Positions 1 to 12,300 of a stretch of 64,000 bases of DNA are shown piece by piece. The position numbers and the translations under genes were made by a program. This DNA is from Rachycentron canadum (lineage: Eukaryota; Chordata; Actinopteri; Carangiformes; Rachycentridae), in assembly GCA_038496675.1 (NCBI GenBank), contig CM076663.1, forward strand, positions 11,486,919 through 11,550,918, written 5' to 3'. The first letter of the stretch is position 1. Each line of letters starts with the position of its first letter. The notes under the pieces were generated by a model that worked only from the letters and a program-made list of their open reading frames with translations, did no database searches and was not told the DNA's origin.

Positions 1-3000
1 GTATCGTTAATATTTGAATTAACAGTCAGAAAAAATAAGCATTTTGATGAGACCACCTTGGGCTTAAGAAAAAAACGGGCCTTGTTTACTGCAAAACATG
101 AGTTATCAATTTGCAGTGTCCCTTATGTGATAGGCCATTTTTCAAACATTTCATTGACCAAACAATTAATCAGTTCATGGAAAAATTAATTAGCATGTTA
201 CGTGTGTTATTAGTCACAGCGCTGTTTACTGCTTCTTACATTTTATATGTGATTTGATCCCCAGTCCTAACGTGGATGGCAAATTCTTTTAAGTCAGGAG
301 TTTCCATCCTAAATGCTTTACATGGACATTGGGCAGAGAGTGAATCACATGTTTTCACTGTGTGTCACATGATTAGTTATGAGGTCTTGAGTTACTCAGT
401 TCAATCTCAAGATTTATATTGTTGACAGACATCTTATCTTGTGTGTCACAAGCAAACAAAACCTTGAGTTACTGAGAAAAAGGTTTTTTCAGATCAAGTG
501 TGTTGTTTTTTTTTTTTTTTGGTAAACCAATAATGAGTACAGTATAGTTAGCTGATAGTTGGAGATAATTGGAGTGCACTGTATACCCACATTACACAAC
601 CATTGTGTCTGGAAAGCAGGGAGGGATTTGGCTCCTCAGATAATGATTGTAATCTGGTATGATCTTAATGGAGTATGAAGCAGAGCCAGTGCTCTCCATG
701 TTTGTCTGCAGTCTCTCACTGCACAGCGTTAGTAATGGATAGACAGGGACCATTAGGACACATGCTGGAGCCTGGATGTGTTTTCCAGATAGAAATAGGA
801 CAGTGTTGCATAACATTCACAGCTAATTCAGTGTGGCCTGGGAAGAGGCACATGGAGATTGATGGAGCGAGTGTGAGCATGAAAACATGAATTTTAGAGA
901 TCTCATCTGTGTTTTCTAATTGATAGCGTGTGCGTATGAAAGAAGCATTGTGAGGACTTAGAGTGTGTTTGTTAGCAGAGGTTAAAATAGCACAGATCTA
1001 TGCACCAATGTAAAGCCAGTGTGATGCCCACTCCAGCTTTTATTTTGTAAGTCAGCAATTACAGGAATGGTTTCTGGCTTCCTTCCTGCTCAGCAAATGT
1101 TTTCCTTTGGGGAAAGGAAGCATTTATTTGAAAATTGAGCAGCACTTTTGAAAACAGTCCTTGTAAATCTGATGTCACTTGTGTTTCCCTGTGTGTATTC
1201 CTCCTGTTTTGCATTGACCTGCTTCATTACTATTATAGATTGCATTGAATCTCAGAAACCTGTTGACCAGGGTTTTGCAGGGGCCTGGTGGGGGAGGGAC
1301 ACTGCAGTAAATGGCCAGTATGTCAGGTCTCTTCCTGAAGCAAGGCAGATTAATAATACATTTGGTTACCAAGGCACCACCTGCGTCCATGGTAACACTG
1401 CTAGCACTGAGGTAGATAGTGTTTGCCGTCTCCTTATTTCTCTCACAACAACCATCATGGCTTTGTGTTTTCTGGCAGTCAATACAGCTACTGTGTGGGA
1501 TTGACAGTTTTATGTTGGTGCTAATGTAGCCTGTGAATTCTTCCGTGTAAGTTTCCTCTGACATTGGGTTAATTCACAAAGATCCACAGTTCTTACTGCA
1601 GTATATTTCCTGGAGGCCTGTGTGAAGTAATTTCAAGATAATTTCAAAAGGCAATGCAATGCGTATGACTCAAATACCTCACTTCTTAACTACTGTTTTC
1701 TAAGTAAGTACAGATAGGTTCTTCCCGTACAGTGCTGATACTGTTAAAGATAAGGTATTTACCCTCATCCATCCTTTTTTTAATTAATCATTTTACAGAC
1801 ATTACAACAAGCACTGATGCCAGCATTGATGAGAAGAATTGATAAGCTCAGAAAAATACAATTCTAGTGGTTTGAACAATTGAACCATCACCACCCTAGG
1901 CAAAATAGACATTGGGTCTAAAATGATTAGTCAATTAATCTTCAATTGAGCTTAAATTATTTTAAGATGAAATGAAAGTGCTGCTGTGTAAGTCACAGTT
2001 TAAGCTAAAAGGCCAAATCTTATTTGTAAAGGTCAAATGATTAATAGATTCATTAAGTCCCTTCTTCTCCCCCATCATCTCCTCTCTGCTTTGGCAACAG
2101 AAATAGCCTGAGGTTATTTTGAACTTTTCTTGTTTATACCATGTTAATAACAGTTTGTACAGCTTGAGCCAAAAACCAAAAAAACAATTTTAATAGACAT
2201 ATCAAACATTTAATAGACTTAACCTTTCTTTTCATATTTTAATATTATTCTCCACAACCTCTATTGTTTTCTAGTTTTATTTTGCTGCTGAAATAATTCC
2301 CAATAGCTATTTAGTGCTCCATTAATGGTTCTAACAAGCTTGCTCAAAATTAGATAATAATAAGATTTCCTCTTTCACACGAGCACACTCAGAGCTAACA
2401 CATTCAGTTGATGCTCTGCTTTGTGGTGCTGATCAAAACAGCAATTTCACAGTAGTTGATTTAATCATTTTCATTATTTCATTATCATTACCTCACAATA
2501 ATCAACAACAAACTAATTTAAAACTATGAATAATTCATTTGTCATACTTCCATGAGCATTAACTGTTATCTTTCCATTGCTTACTGCTTAATCAGGAGTC
2601 CTGCTCTCTCTCCTGGCCTGTCCCATCTCTATTACTCGTGTTACAACATACTTAAGAAGGCCAGCAGTGACCTCTTCTTTCCTCATGAACCTCCACAGAC
2701 TAGTTTTTTCAAGACTGCCTTATTCATTTAATCAAAACCTGAAACAGGAATGTAAAAGAGCATAAAATTATTGTAACTATATATAGCTGGAATTTAGCTT
2801 GTGAAACAGGAAGGCAGTGTGATGTAGCACTACTTCATCTCTCTGTTCTCTCTTCTTGCTGCATTATTTGATTGCCAGTCACCCTTTTAATCAGGCAGAT
2901 GCAGGGTTTGTGTCTTTGCCAGTTTGGCCCAAATGTTGTACCGTCATTGCTTTTCTCTGCTTCGTCCTGCGACTTTTGATAATCAATAAAGACGGTGAAA

Positions 3001-3106
3001 TTGTATGTATAAGAGCACAAATCTCCTTTCCTGTTAAACATTTGTTTTTAATGGATGCTGATTTTTAAGATAACTAGCAATAATTCTGGTTATCTTCTTT
3101 TCACAG
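1..3106. other. Upstream of grina coding exons; probable first intron or 5' flank
   Basis: I see no supported coding exon here. The sequence is AT-rich with short unconnected open frames. Because a splice acceptor (TTTTCACAG) sits at 3098-3106, just before the grina start codon, at least one non-coding grina exon must lie upstream. It may be in this stretch or left of the window. No CpG-rich promoter is visible, so I favour intron. Confidence 0.4.
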
Positions 3107-3142
3107 ATTGTTCTTATAGCAGATTGAGCCTTCCCTCACACC

Positions 3143-6100
3143 ATGTCCCAGGACAAGAGTGGATACCCTGGTATGGGTGAAACCAACCCACTTCATAACA
3201 ATGTCTATGGACCCCCTCAGCCAGGTTTCGGCATGCCCCCTCCCAACTACAGCCAGGCCCAAGGGGGACCCTACCCACCAGCAGCTGGTTATGGGCAGCC
3301 AGGCTTCCCCCAGGCAGGTGCAGGTTTTGTCCCTGGTCCCTACCCTCAGATGCCCTACCCTCAGATGCCCTACCCTCAGGGACCCTACCCTCAGGGACCT
3401 TATCAGCAAGGAACCCCACAGCCAGGCTTTCCTGGCGAACCCATAGGTGAGTAGTTAAATAAAATGTTTGTCAGCATATTCTTTTGTCATGATATATCTG
3501 AATTCTGTAATGAAAGAATATAAAATGGTCAAGCAGTGGGCTGTACCTCATATTATTTGACTCTGCTCATGCTCTATTTTCAGTTACTACTTACAACAAT
3601 TAATATGCTCAGCGAAAGTTGTGTTCAAGTGTTCACACTTTTCCTCTCTGCTCCTTAAAGCTGTCTCAGTTTTTCATCTCTCACATCATTCAAAGTAGCC
3701 AGTTTGGATGAAAAATTTCTCTATAGATTTAGAAATTAAAGGCATGTGACATAAAGGCATGTACAAGAACTTTATCCAAATCATTAAGAAAACACATTGC
3801 TGACTCCACTTAACAGCAGACTTAACACAGATGAATCAGTGAGATGAGCAATACCACACACTGAGTGCATCCATTTGTTTAGCTTAGTCTTTTGCCGGCT
3901 GATTATTTTTTCACCTCTTATGTCCTGTTATTGTTGTTTACCAGCACCTGCTGGCAGCCCTGGTTATCACGGTGATGGACCTCCATCTTACTACGACAAT
4001 GAGGAGTTCACCAACTCTGGCTTTGAAGATAAGAACATCCGACAAGCCTTCATCAGAAAGGCAGGTCCTTTACTGTGTCCAATAGATTAAATGGGTCTAA
4101 TAATGAGGCAAATAAAGCATGTAGTATTTTAATACAAATCACCACCAAAATGCAATTCTGCATCTCTAAAAATCACTTCATTCCTCTTTTCCACCAGGTC
4201 TTCATGGTTCTCACAGTACAGCTGCTGGTCACTTTCTCCTTTGTTGCAGTCTTCACCTTTGTTGATGATGCAAAGTACTTTGTGCGACGCAATCCATGGA
4301 CGTACTACGTGTCCTATGCAGTCTTCTTTGTGTCACTAATCGTTCTCAGTTGCTGTGGAGACTTCCGCCGCAAGCACCCATGGAACTTGGTTGCACTGGT
4401 AAGAACTTGCCCTAATGATAAAAACACATGGAGTGCCTGTTGTAAAAGTCTGCTTACATATTAGACAGGTTCATGTCAAATGACAGGTACACATTTTGTC
4501 TATAAGGGTCAATTTACAATGACAAGAGACAGACACTTCTAAGAATCAAACACATGTATGGAACAAGTGTAGTGAAGGCTAAACACCCATAAACACTGAT
4601 TACTCACCTCTCAAATTAGAGACTGTCAGAAATAGTGCAGTATCACCTCCATATTGAAATGATATTGCAACCGACCCAGCTTTTCACTCCGCTTTCCAGT
4701 GTGGCCATAAATTCATTTGATTTTTGATTTGGTCAAACAAGATGTGGTAACTAGATCTGGCCTATAATTATGATACCTTGTAATTGCAACCTGGATCACA
4801 AACGTGTTTTCTGTGTTTTGCAGTCCATTCTGACCCTGAGCCTCTCCTACATGGTGGGTATGATCGCCAGCTTCTATGACACAGAGACCGTCATCATGGC
4901 AGTGGGCATCACTGCAGTGGTCTGCTTCACTGTCGTCCTCTTCTCACTACAGGTCAGTACACATGTATTCATATGGCCACACACACATAATTATCACCCT
5001 CTGGTCATTTGTTATTTGAATTCTAAGGGAGATGCTCAAACCTAGTCAATCACACAGACTGAGAACACACTGCCCCTGTTCAGACCTGACATTGTTTCAG
5101 CTGATCTGATCACAAGTCCAGCACCAAGTACAGGTGTGAACTGAAGATGCATCTGAGGTCCGATCACTCAAACCACATTCAGTGGTGGTCTGGGACACGT
5201 GTCCACTATCTTTTAGCAGTGTGAGTGCAAATGTGTCCTGAGCCTCACTAAAGAACAGCCCACACAAGTGACAGTCTCACAGTTTAATGATGAACTAAAA
5301 ATATTTTACTCTGTCTCACACAAACACATTGACAATTTACCTGTCTGTTGAACTGACTAAAAATAAACACACACACACGTACGTATATGTATTTACATAT
5401 TGAGCGAGGTTGTGAGATCTGACACATGGGATTGACATACTTAGATCTGTCCACTTGTGATCAGTTCACCTGAGATGTATGTTAATGTCAGGTTGGAACA
5501 GGGCCACTCTTATCTGAGAATTAATGCTGCTTGTCAATGCTGCTTGTCAAACCACTAACTTTGTGTCATGAGTGTCATGAATAATAAAATTTTCAAGATT
5601 TGAAGGTTTCCAGTAGTCATGTTAAGTGATTTGTCTTATGTCTTATCACAGCTCATAGTTTTCCTTTTCTTTTTTTTTTGTTTTGTTTTTTCTACAGAGC
5701 AAGTATGACTTCACTTCCTGTCGGGGCGTGCTCTTTGTGTGCCTAATCGTGCTGTTGCTCTTCTCCATCCTCTGCATCTTCATCCGCCACAGGATCCTGC
5801 ACATTGTCTATGCCTCACTGGGGGCTCTGCTCTTCACCTGCGTAAGTTTTACACTCATAAAAAAAAATGATGGCCATTTTGCCATGATAATTTTATTGGC
5901 TCCTGCATGTCATATATTACTGTCTATTACATTGCAAATTTCAAATTCAGCATGATAATAATGATCATATAGCAAGGGCAGATGATCTCATCAAATGTCT
6001 AAGCTTTAAGTTAATTCTTCAGTTGGGTAATTCAATATTTGTGTGGTAATGGTGTCCAGTTGTCTGGATACAGTTATTAGACAGTCATCATTGGCATAAT

Positions 6101-6961
6101 GACGGTTTTCCGCCTTGCAGTGAAGTTTATTCTGCTCAGTAGGAGATAATGAGATCTGCAGAATGTCAGAAGAGTAAAGCAGAAACTGGGTAGGAAAAAG
6201 ATTCATGCTTAGTAAAAGGAAAGTGGTATACAAACCATCTGAGAGGTTTAGAAGGGAAATGTCTTTAACAACGCAGATGCTTGAAAAGTATAAAGTTGCA
6301 TAAAATTTGAAATACTCAAAATGCAACTACCTCAAACGTGTACTTAAGTGCTGTACTTGAGTAAACATTATTAGTCACATTCCACTAGTGAGTAAATTAA
6401 GTGCTGTTGGTAGACAGAAGAAGTAGATAACTCCATAAAAAATAGAGATCACTCGGATGAACAAGGAAAGTGGAGGTGTGGAAAGAAGCATCTAATGAGT
6501 GCAAACTAAGTGTTAAAAGTACAATGTAAAATGGAAAGGGTGGGCCTGCTGGAGAAGAGCTTTAGATATTTGTGCAATATGATCTTAAGACTGGAATTTG
6601 ATATCATGTACACCATATATGAGTATGTAATGTGCATAATTAAGTAATTTTAGCAAGTTGGTTACTGTGTATTATGGCCTTATTTTATGATAGTATGTGG
6701 TTATATTTGGTGGATGATACCACAGCATCTCAATGATAGCTGATTAAAGTAATTGTCAAATGTCAGTCATTTTAGATCCTAATTCTGACTAATGCTTGTT
6801 CTTCTCTGCAGTTTTTGGCCGTGGACACTCAGCTTCTCCTGGGCAACAAGAAGTTGGCCCTGAGTCCAGAGGAGTACATTTTTGCTGCCCTCAACCTCTA
6901 CACTGACATCATCAATATCTTCCTCTACATCCTGGCTATTGTGGGCCGCTCCCGCGAATGA
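3143..6961 (+). CDS. grina: GRINA / TMBIM3 (lifeguard 1), Bax-inhibitor-1 family membrane protein
   Basis: Coding exons are 3143-3446, 3945-4060, 4198-4398, 4824-4952, 5698-5841 and 6812-6961, giving 347 residues (human is about 371). Exon 1 encodes a Pro/Tyr/Gly/Gln-rich cytosolic tail (residues 1-101) with PYPQ repeats. The family signature RQAFIRK ends at residue 140. About seven hydrophobic membrane segments follow, starting VFMVLTVQLLVTFSF, with the last being IFLYILAIVG, and the protein ends GRSRE. The family sits in Golgi/ER membranes and modulates calcium release and apoptosis; this is family knowledge, not visible here. All junctions keep frame. Intron 2 (4061-4197) starts with GC rather than GT: the alternative GT at 4065 would break the frame. 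A 5' UTR segment (3107-3142) precedes the start. Which teleost co-orthologue (grinaa or grinab) this is cannot be decided from one locus. Confidence 0.95.
3338..3412 (+). repeat. grina: In-frame 15-bp tandem repeat in grina exon 1
   Basis: Five tandem 15-bp units encode PYPQM, PYPQM, PYPQG, PYPQG and a diverged PYQQG (residues 66-90). The first two units are identical at DNA level (CCCTACCCTCAGATG) and the third and fourth are also identical. This indicates recent unit duplication inside the proline-rich cytosolic tail. Confidence 0.9.
5072..5504. mobile_element. MITE-like element with terminal inverted repeats, in grina intron 4
   Basis: The left end (GCCCCTGTTCAGACCTGACA) and the reverse complement of the right end (GCCCTGTTCCAACCTGACA) match over roughly 45 bp, continuing with imperfect matches to a shared GATCACAAG. 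The element is about 433 bp, has no open frame, and is flanked by CACT on both sides (5068-5071 and 5505-5508), a possible target-site duplication. It therefore looks like a non-autonomous DNA transposon. The superfamily is not assigned. Confidence 0.6.
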
Positions 6962-8735
6962 AGCTACACCTTAAAGGAAATAGCAGGGGCCAGTGAATGC
7001 CTCCCATTATTGTGAAATATTGCTAACATGCCCTTTGATCTCTGACTCCTTTTACTTTTTTCCCTCATTTTACTCTTCATTTTCTCTCCAATCACACAGT
7101 AAAATTTTTTAACAGGTACTTGGACTATTGAGGAGAAGCAGCTGATACAAAGCAAATACAAATCTTGCCATTAATGACAGAATGCAACGATCTGTCGTTT
7201 CCTCATTTTGACTGCTCTGCTTGCTCTAACTGTCCTTTGCTTCTACTAACACAGATGGCAATGTTATGTCTACATTATCCACCTCCCAACTTCCAGTTTG
7301 GCATGACACATACAGTATAAAACATATTATCCTGCGAGTCTTTGGCACTCAGCCTAGCCTTGCTGCAGAGATTAAACAGGAAAAGAGCAGAGAAGGTATC
7401 TGTGGAGGTTAACATTGATATAAACCAGCTTTGCCTGAAGAGAAGAAGTTAGTGCTAGAAATATCCTCTCCTTCAACCTGTCTGTTTTCCCAAACGTATC
7501 TCTCACTTTTCAAATTGCTGGTGTAAAGTAACTGCATGGCAACATTGGAAACACAACTAAACATGTGTTACAATTCTCTAGAACTACCAGAGGATACCTA
7601 TACCTCTAGCTTGCTTGTCACTGCTGTAAATAGTTAAGTGTATTAATGTATGTGATGCCAAACTCCTCCTGCCACTGAAAGGCATTCTGGGGTGGTTCAT
7701 ATGGGTGTGCTGCTTTTTGGGAAAAATGTGCTCTGATATCAGAACCTTACTGACAAAGTATAGTAACTAAAATATTCCGGTGGCATAAGAATGAAGATCA
7801 GTGTTGGATGTGTATCACAAATATGAACAATTATAAACTATATATTCTTACTTAATATATTTTCAAAAGGAAGAAAATTTTAGTTCTGAAATCATTTGTA
7901 TGACTCCAAAGGTTTGTTTCCCTACCTTCTTTGATTTTTTTTTTTTTTTTTTTTTTGCTTTTTTTCTGTATTGTATTCACCAATCCCTCTTGTGTGGTCA
8001 TCAACGTGGTGTGCTATTTTAGTGCTGTATTTATTTTTTCTTATTGCCACTAATGTGAAATATTGAAATAATGGGATGTCTGACCACTCTGCACCAGTTA
8101 ATCCAGGTTTCAGAACTTCTGAATTCTAATATAGTGGCTAATATGAAGTAGATAGACACTAAATCTGAGGGAAACAATTCTTATAACATTTAAATTTATT
8201 AAGCTTGACATAGATAGAAGGGTTGCTTTGGAATTGCTATAAACTGATGTTGAAGGAAATAAAATTTACAAAGATGTGATTGGGAAACCATACTAAACTG
8301 GATGCATCACATACAAAGTGAAACAGGCAATAGGATTCAATATGCACTGGAAGCCAAAATACTTTACACAGACACACAACTGGGCTGATATTTAACGTAA
8401 ACATTTTTTATTTGTAACTTCTGTTTTGATTTTTCACCTTTTGCATGAATCAATTTGCATGTGCTGATAATGCACACTGTACAGGTACTCCTGTTTTTGA
8501 AGAGACACAATGTTGTTTGGCAGCCCTGTTAGACTTTTTTTTTTTTTAACTCTTGTGTTTGTATCTAACTAATGTGTATGTATATAGAACTCCTTAGTGG
8601 TTTGACGTGTATAGATAAAGTAAGTTTTGGGGCTTTGTAGGTCTGTTTGCATTGTATATTTGCATTAAATTCAAGTGGAACCACATTCCTCTACACAGCT
8701 GTTGGCTTTTCATTAAAATTGATACAATGTAAAAG
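6962..8735 (+). other. grina: grina 3' UTR
   Basis: No coding potential follows the stop codon. The AT-rich sequence runs to an ATTAAA signal at 8712-8717, followed by a GT-rich element at about 8742-8761, the usual layout of a cleavage site near 8735. A Pumilio-type TGTAAATA lies at 7625-7632 and a long T tract near 7937-7956. An earlier AATAAA (8258-8263) may be an alternative site. Confidence 0.65.
8712..8717 (+). terminator. grina: Poly(A) signal ATTAAA for grina
   Basis: ATTAAA is followed about 25 bases later by a GT-rich stretch (TGTGTGTTTTTGTGTGTTG). Another ATTAAA is at 8664-8669. Confidence 0.55.
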
Positions 8736-9033
8736 TGTTGCCTTTGTGTGTTTTTGTGTGTTGTACATATCATGTGGTTAACAGGAAACTGCACACCAGA
8801 TAAAGGAAATCATATGCTCTATTGGCCAATTTTAACTTCACAAAAATGTATCGGCCTGTTTATCAGCCAGTAGTGTAATACATAAATGCTCAAGACATGT
8901 TTGAGTCCATTCAGAAACACTGTTGCCTTTGCACAAGTTGTCAGCCACACTCTCGGTTGTAAAATGTCCCACTCAATGCATATTTTGATCACATTTCCTA
9001 AATAACCAAGGAATCTATTACAATTTTTTGGGA

Positions 9034-9035
<2 letters not shown>

Positions 9036-9087
<52 letters not shown>

Positions 9088-9092
9088 GTGTG
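9036..9092. repeat. (GT)n microsatellite
   Basis: Near-perfect GT repeat of about 57 bp with one C interruption, between grina and syce1. Confidence 0.95.
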
Positions 9093-9219
9093 TTACAAAT
9101 TACATTTTGGCTTCTCTGTTGTTTGTTACACTATTAACCTCCACAGCTGTAACTTTTATTTGTAACTATAACTTTTCAGCCATAAACAAATAAATATTAA
9201 ATGTTTATTTATGTTGTTA

Positions 9220-9314
9220 TGGCGCCAAACGTTTAGTCCTCGTGCGCATGTGTAAATGTGGGTTTTGCAGCTGCTTGAATCAGTTCAGCGAAACATCCTG
9301 TGGGCTGGAGAGAT
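9220..9314 (+). promoter_or_regulatory. syce1: syce1 proximal promoter with E2F-type palindrome
   Basis: The region directly before the inferred syce1 start contains TGGCGCCAAA at 9220-9229, a match to the E2F-family palindrome, and several CpGs. No TATA box is evident. Promoter assignment rests on position only. Confidence 0.45.
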
Positions 9315-12300
9315 ATGAGCAAACTGACAGGTTAGATGCCATAAATTAAAGTTGAACTACAAGTCAATAAGGTGGTAAAAATACTTATTGTGCCAAGACT
9401 CCCTGTAGATAACTGGTGGTGATGCGGCAGCTCAGTAATGTCTGCTGAGGCAAACTGATAAAACTGTTAATGATAATGCACAATACACAGCCCTATGTTC
9501 ATTAATAGCTAATATATTACCGTTAATTATTAAAGTCCTGTCATTTCATTTTTGAAAGCTATTTGTGTTGATTAAATGAAAAACGATTTTAGCTAAACGC
9601 TAAGCTAGCGTTAGCTTAATTTCATTTCCGTTTGGCTAATGTTAGCACTGGTGTGAATTTGTAAATTTCTACTGAAAACTCTAAATTTACTTTAACCTAA
9701 ATGAACTGAAGACAAGAAGACACTTGTCTTGCATTGACACCTTCAGCTGGTTAGTTATAAGATGGTGGCAACAAGTTGTCGTTAATCTGACTCATCTCTT
9801 TCTGACTCCTGTCCATAACAGGATTCAACGTTGAGGACATGGTCAACGTTACACCACAGAAAGGAGGTAAACTAGTCAAAGTTGTAGTCAAAGTACAAAT
9901 GAAACAAATCTTTAACGGGTTTAAAACAAGGCTGATATGTTTCCATGTCCCTGCTCTGTCAGGTGGAGAAACACAGGAGCCCAAAGTTGAACAGCTGATG
10001 ACCAAACTGAGGAGGCTCCAACAAGGTAGTTTTGACTGACTTGGACTCATCACGTTTCAAAGTGCTTGTAATGAAACACGTTTCAGGCAAACAGAAGCAC
10101 ACTAATGTGTTCCTGCAGTGTCCATCTGCACAACTTAGTCGAGAGATCTATTGCTGGGCTGGATTTACTTTGTTGAATTTTTTTTCTTCCATATAACATT
10201 TCAATTGAATTTGTAAATGGATCAAATCAAGCCAAGCTGTCTTTATTCCACCATATTCACTGTATATTTATTGAGTGTGGGTTTTTGGGAAAAAAAAGCA
10301 ATAGCAGATGGTTTTCGAATAGAAGAAAGAAATAATGGTATTTTTCAACAGTTTTACTATTTAATTTGGGATGTTGTGGAACTTTTCAGCTAAAATAATA
10401 TTTTACATCTCTTCTCAAGATAAGATGAAGAGCCTCTTTACTTGGCTTTGTTTTCATACCATATGCCAAAGAGTACAGGTGAAGAGAATTAGCTTCCGTC
10501 TGCGTGTTGAATTGCGCTTGTGTCGTGCGTGCGTGGCGTTGTGGTGTGGTGCTTGTATACATCTACGGTTAGTGCGTAATTTATTTCTAGTTTTGAGAGA
10601 CAAATCATGTGATCAATATGAATCCTTTATTCCTAATAGTTTATAGTATATTCTGTACAATCCAGCGTGAAATAAATAAGTAGTAAATGAGATAGGAGGG
10701 ATGCGAGATATCTATCTTGAAAGTGTCAAGTCTTTGTGACGCTACATTTCCACTTCCGCTCCTTCGTCGCGTTGGGTTTTTCTTCTTTTTTCACATCAAA
10801 AGCAGATAAAAAGGGTTATTTCAACTACCTGTCGGACGTATTAACGGGGTAAACTGGTCATTCAATGTGAAAACGCTGTAAGACAGAGGTTTTAGTTTGA
10901 TTGAAAGCTTGTATAATGTGCACCAATAAGAAGGCTAGTTGTGCTGACGATATGCTAATTAATGCACATTTCTTTTCGGTTTAACAGAAAGAGTAACATA
11001 TAGAGCCAAAATACTTACAAACTAACACAATATGGATCTGAGGTTAAGCAAAACACATCCAACTACATGTAAAAGGTAAATTATCACAAGCACGGAAGTT
11101 AATACCGCGAGTGAGACCACTGTGGCTGCAGAGTATACTAGTTCTTGTGAGTCGTTGGGGTTATCGTCAGTAAGGTACATCCTTACCTGTTACTCCTACA
11201 AAGGAGTATCAGATCATGATGAATGGAGATTAATGAGATATGATTAATATCTCCATCTTGTTGGGAACAGCAACACCCTTCAAGACCCATTCTGATTTTG
11301 ATGTTAAGAACAAATTTGTAGCTCCAATTAATAAGTGAGGAAATACAATCTTCTCTGTAATTTACTCAATTGTCAGATCTTTGAAGCTAACTATAAGATT
11401 CTGATAGTAGACTATCACTAGTAATATATAATGGTGATTGGGGTAGAATTAGTAATCAATGCTATGCTGTATGATGTTTCAAATAAATATTGTACGGTCA
11501 CTTAACATAAGCTTTATAGCAATCACAATAGAATACTCATAACAGTTGCCATGTTTAACCTAAACTGTGTTTTATTCGAGGTAAACGAGCTCTGGATGAA
11601 GAAATTAAGGACATCAAATCTGTCAGGGACTCTTTGCAAAAAGAGCTGGAAACTTGTAAGACATCATTAATCATTTCAATCAATCATAGTCTTATTTCAC
11701 CTACTACTACCATTGTCAAAGACCTTCTAAGTTGACAGTAACTTTAGGTAACCATTTATGGCATGTGTTATGTACTATATATAATGTTTATTTAATTATT
11801 CAGTAATATTAGGGATTCTGTCATTGCTTTTACAGTACACACTGAAGCTTACCAACTGGAGGGAATCTATAAAGAAAAAGAAGGTATTTGCTGGTGACAA
11901 ACAATTGTACATATATTGTTAATTACTGTACGAAGATTTTGTTTGTTTTGATGCAGTGTAAAAGTAAGGTTTTGGTCAACTATGTCTGGAAACAAGTTTG
12001 TCATCTTTTGCAAATTCAGAGGGAATAGATAAATAAATTGTTGAGCAAATTTTTACTGGTGTTTTCTTCAGAGCTGTGCAGGAAGTTGCAGTTACAGTGT
12101 GAGGAGTCTGAGCAGGACTCTGCTAGGTGAGCTCTACCCCAACCAGATAAACAGGATTACAGCTTGAGCTATTTGGAATGTGGTTCAGTTTTTTGCTCAA
12201 ATCTGAACGTGACCCATCAATTTTCTCTGTTTAAAAACTCAATTGTGTGTTTATGATGTGTAACACTAGATGGCAGTAACTTATTATGGCAGCATCCTGG

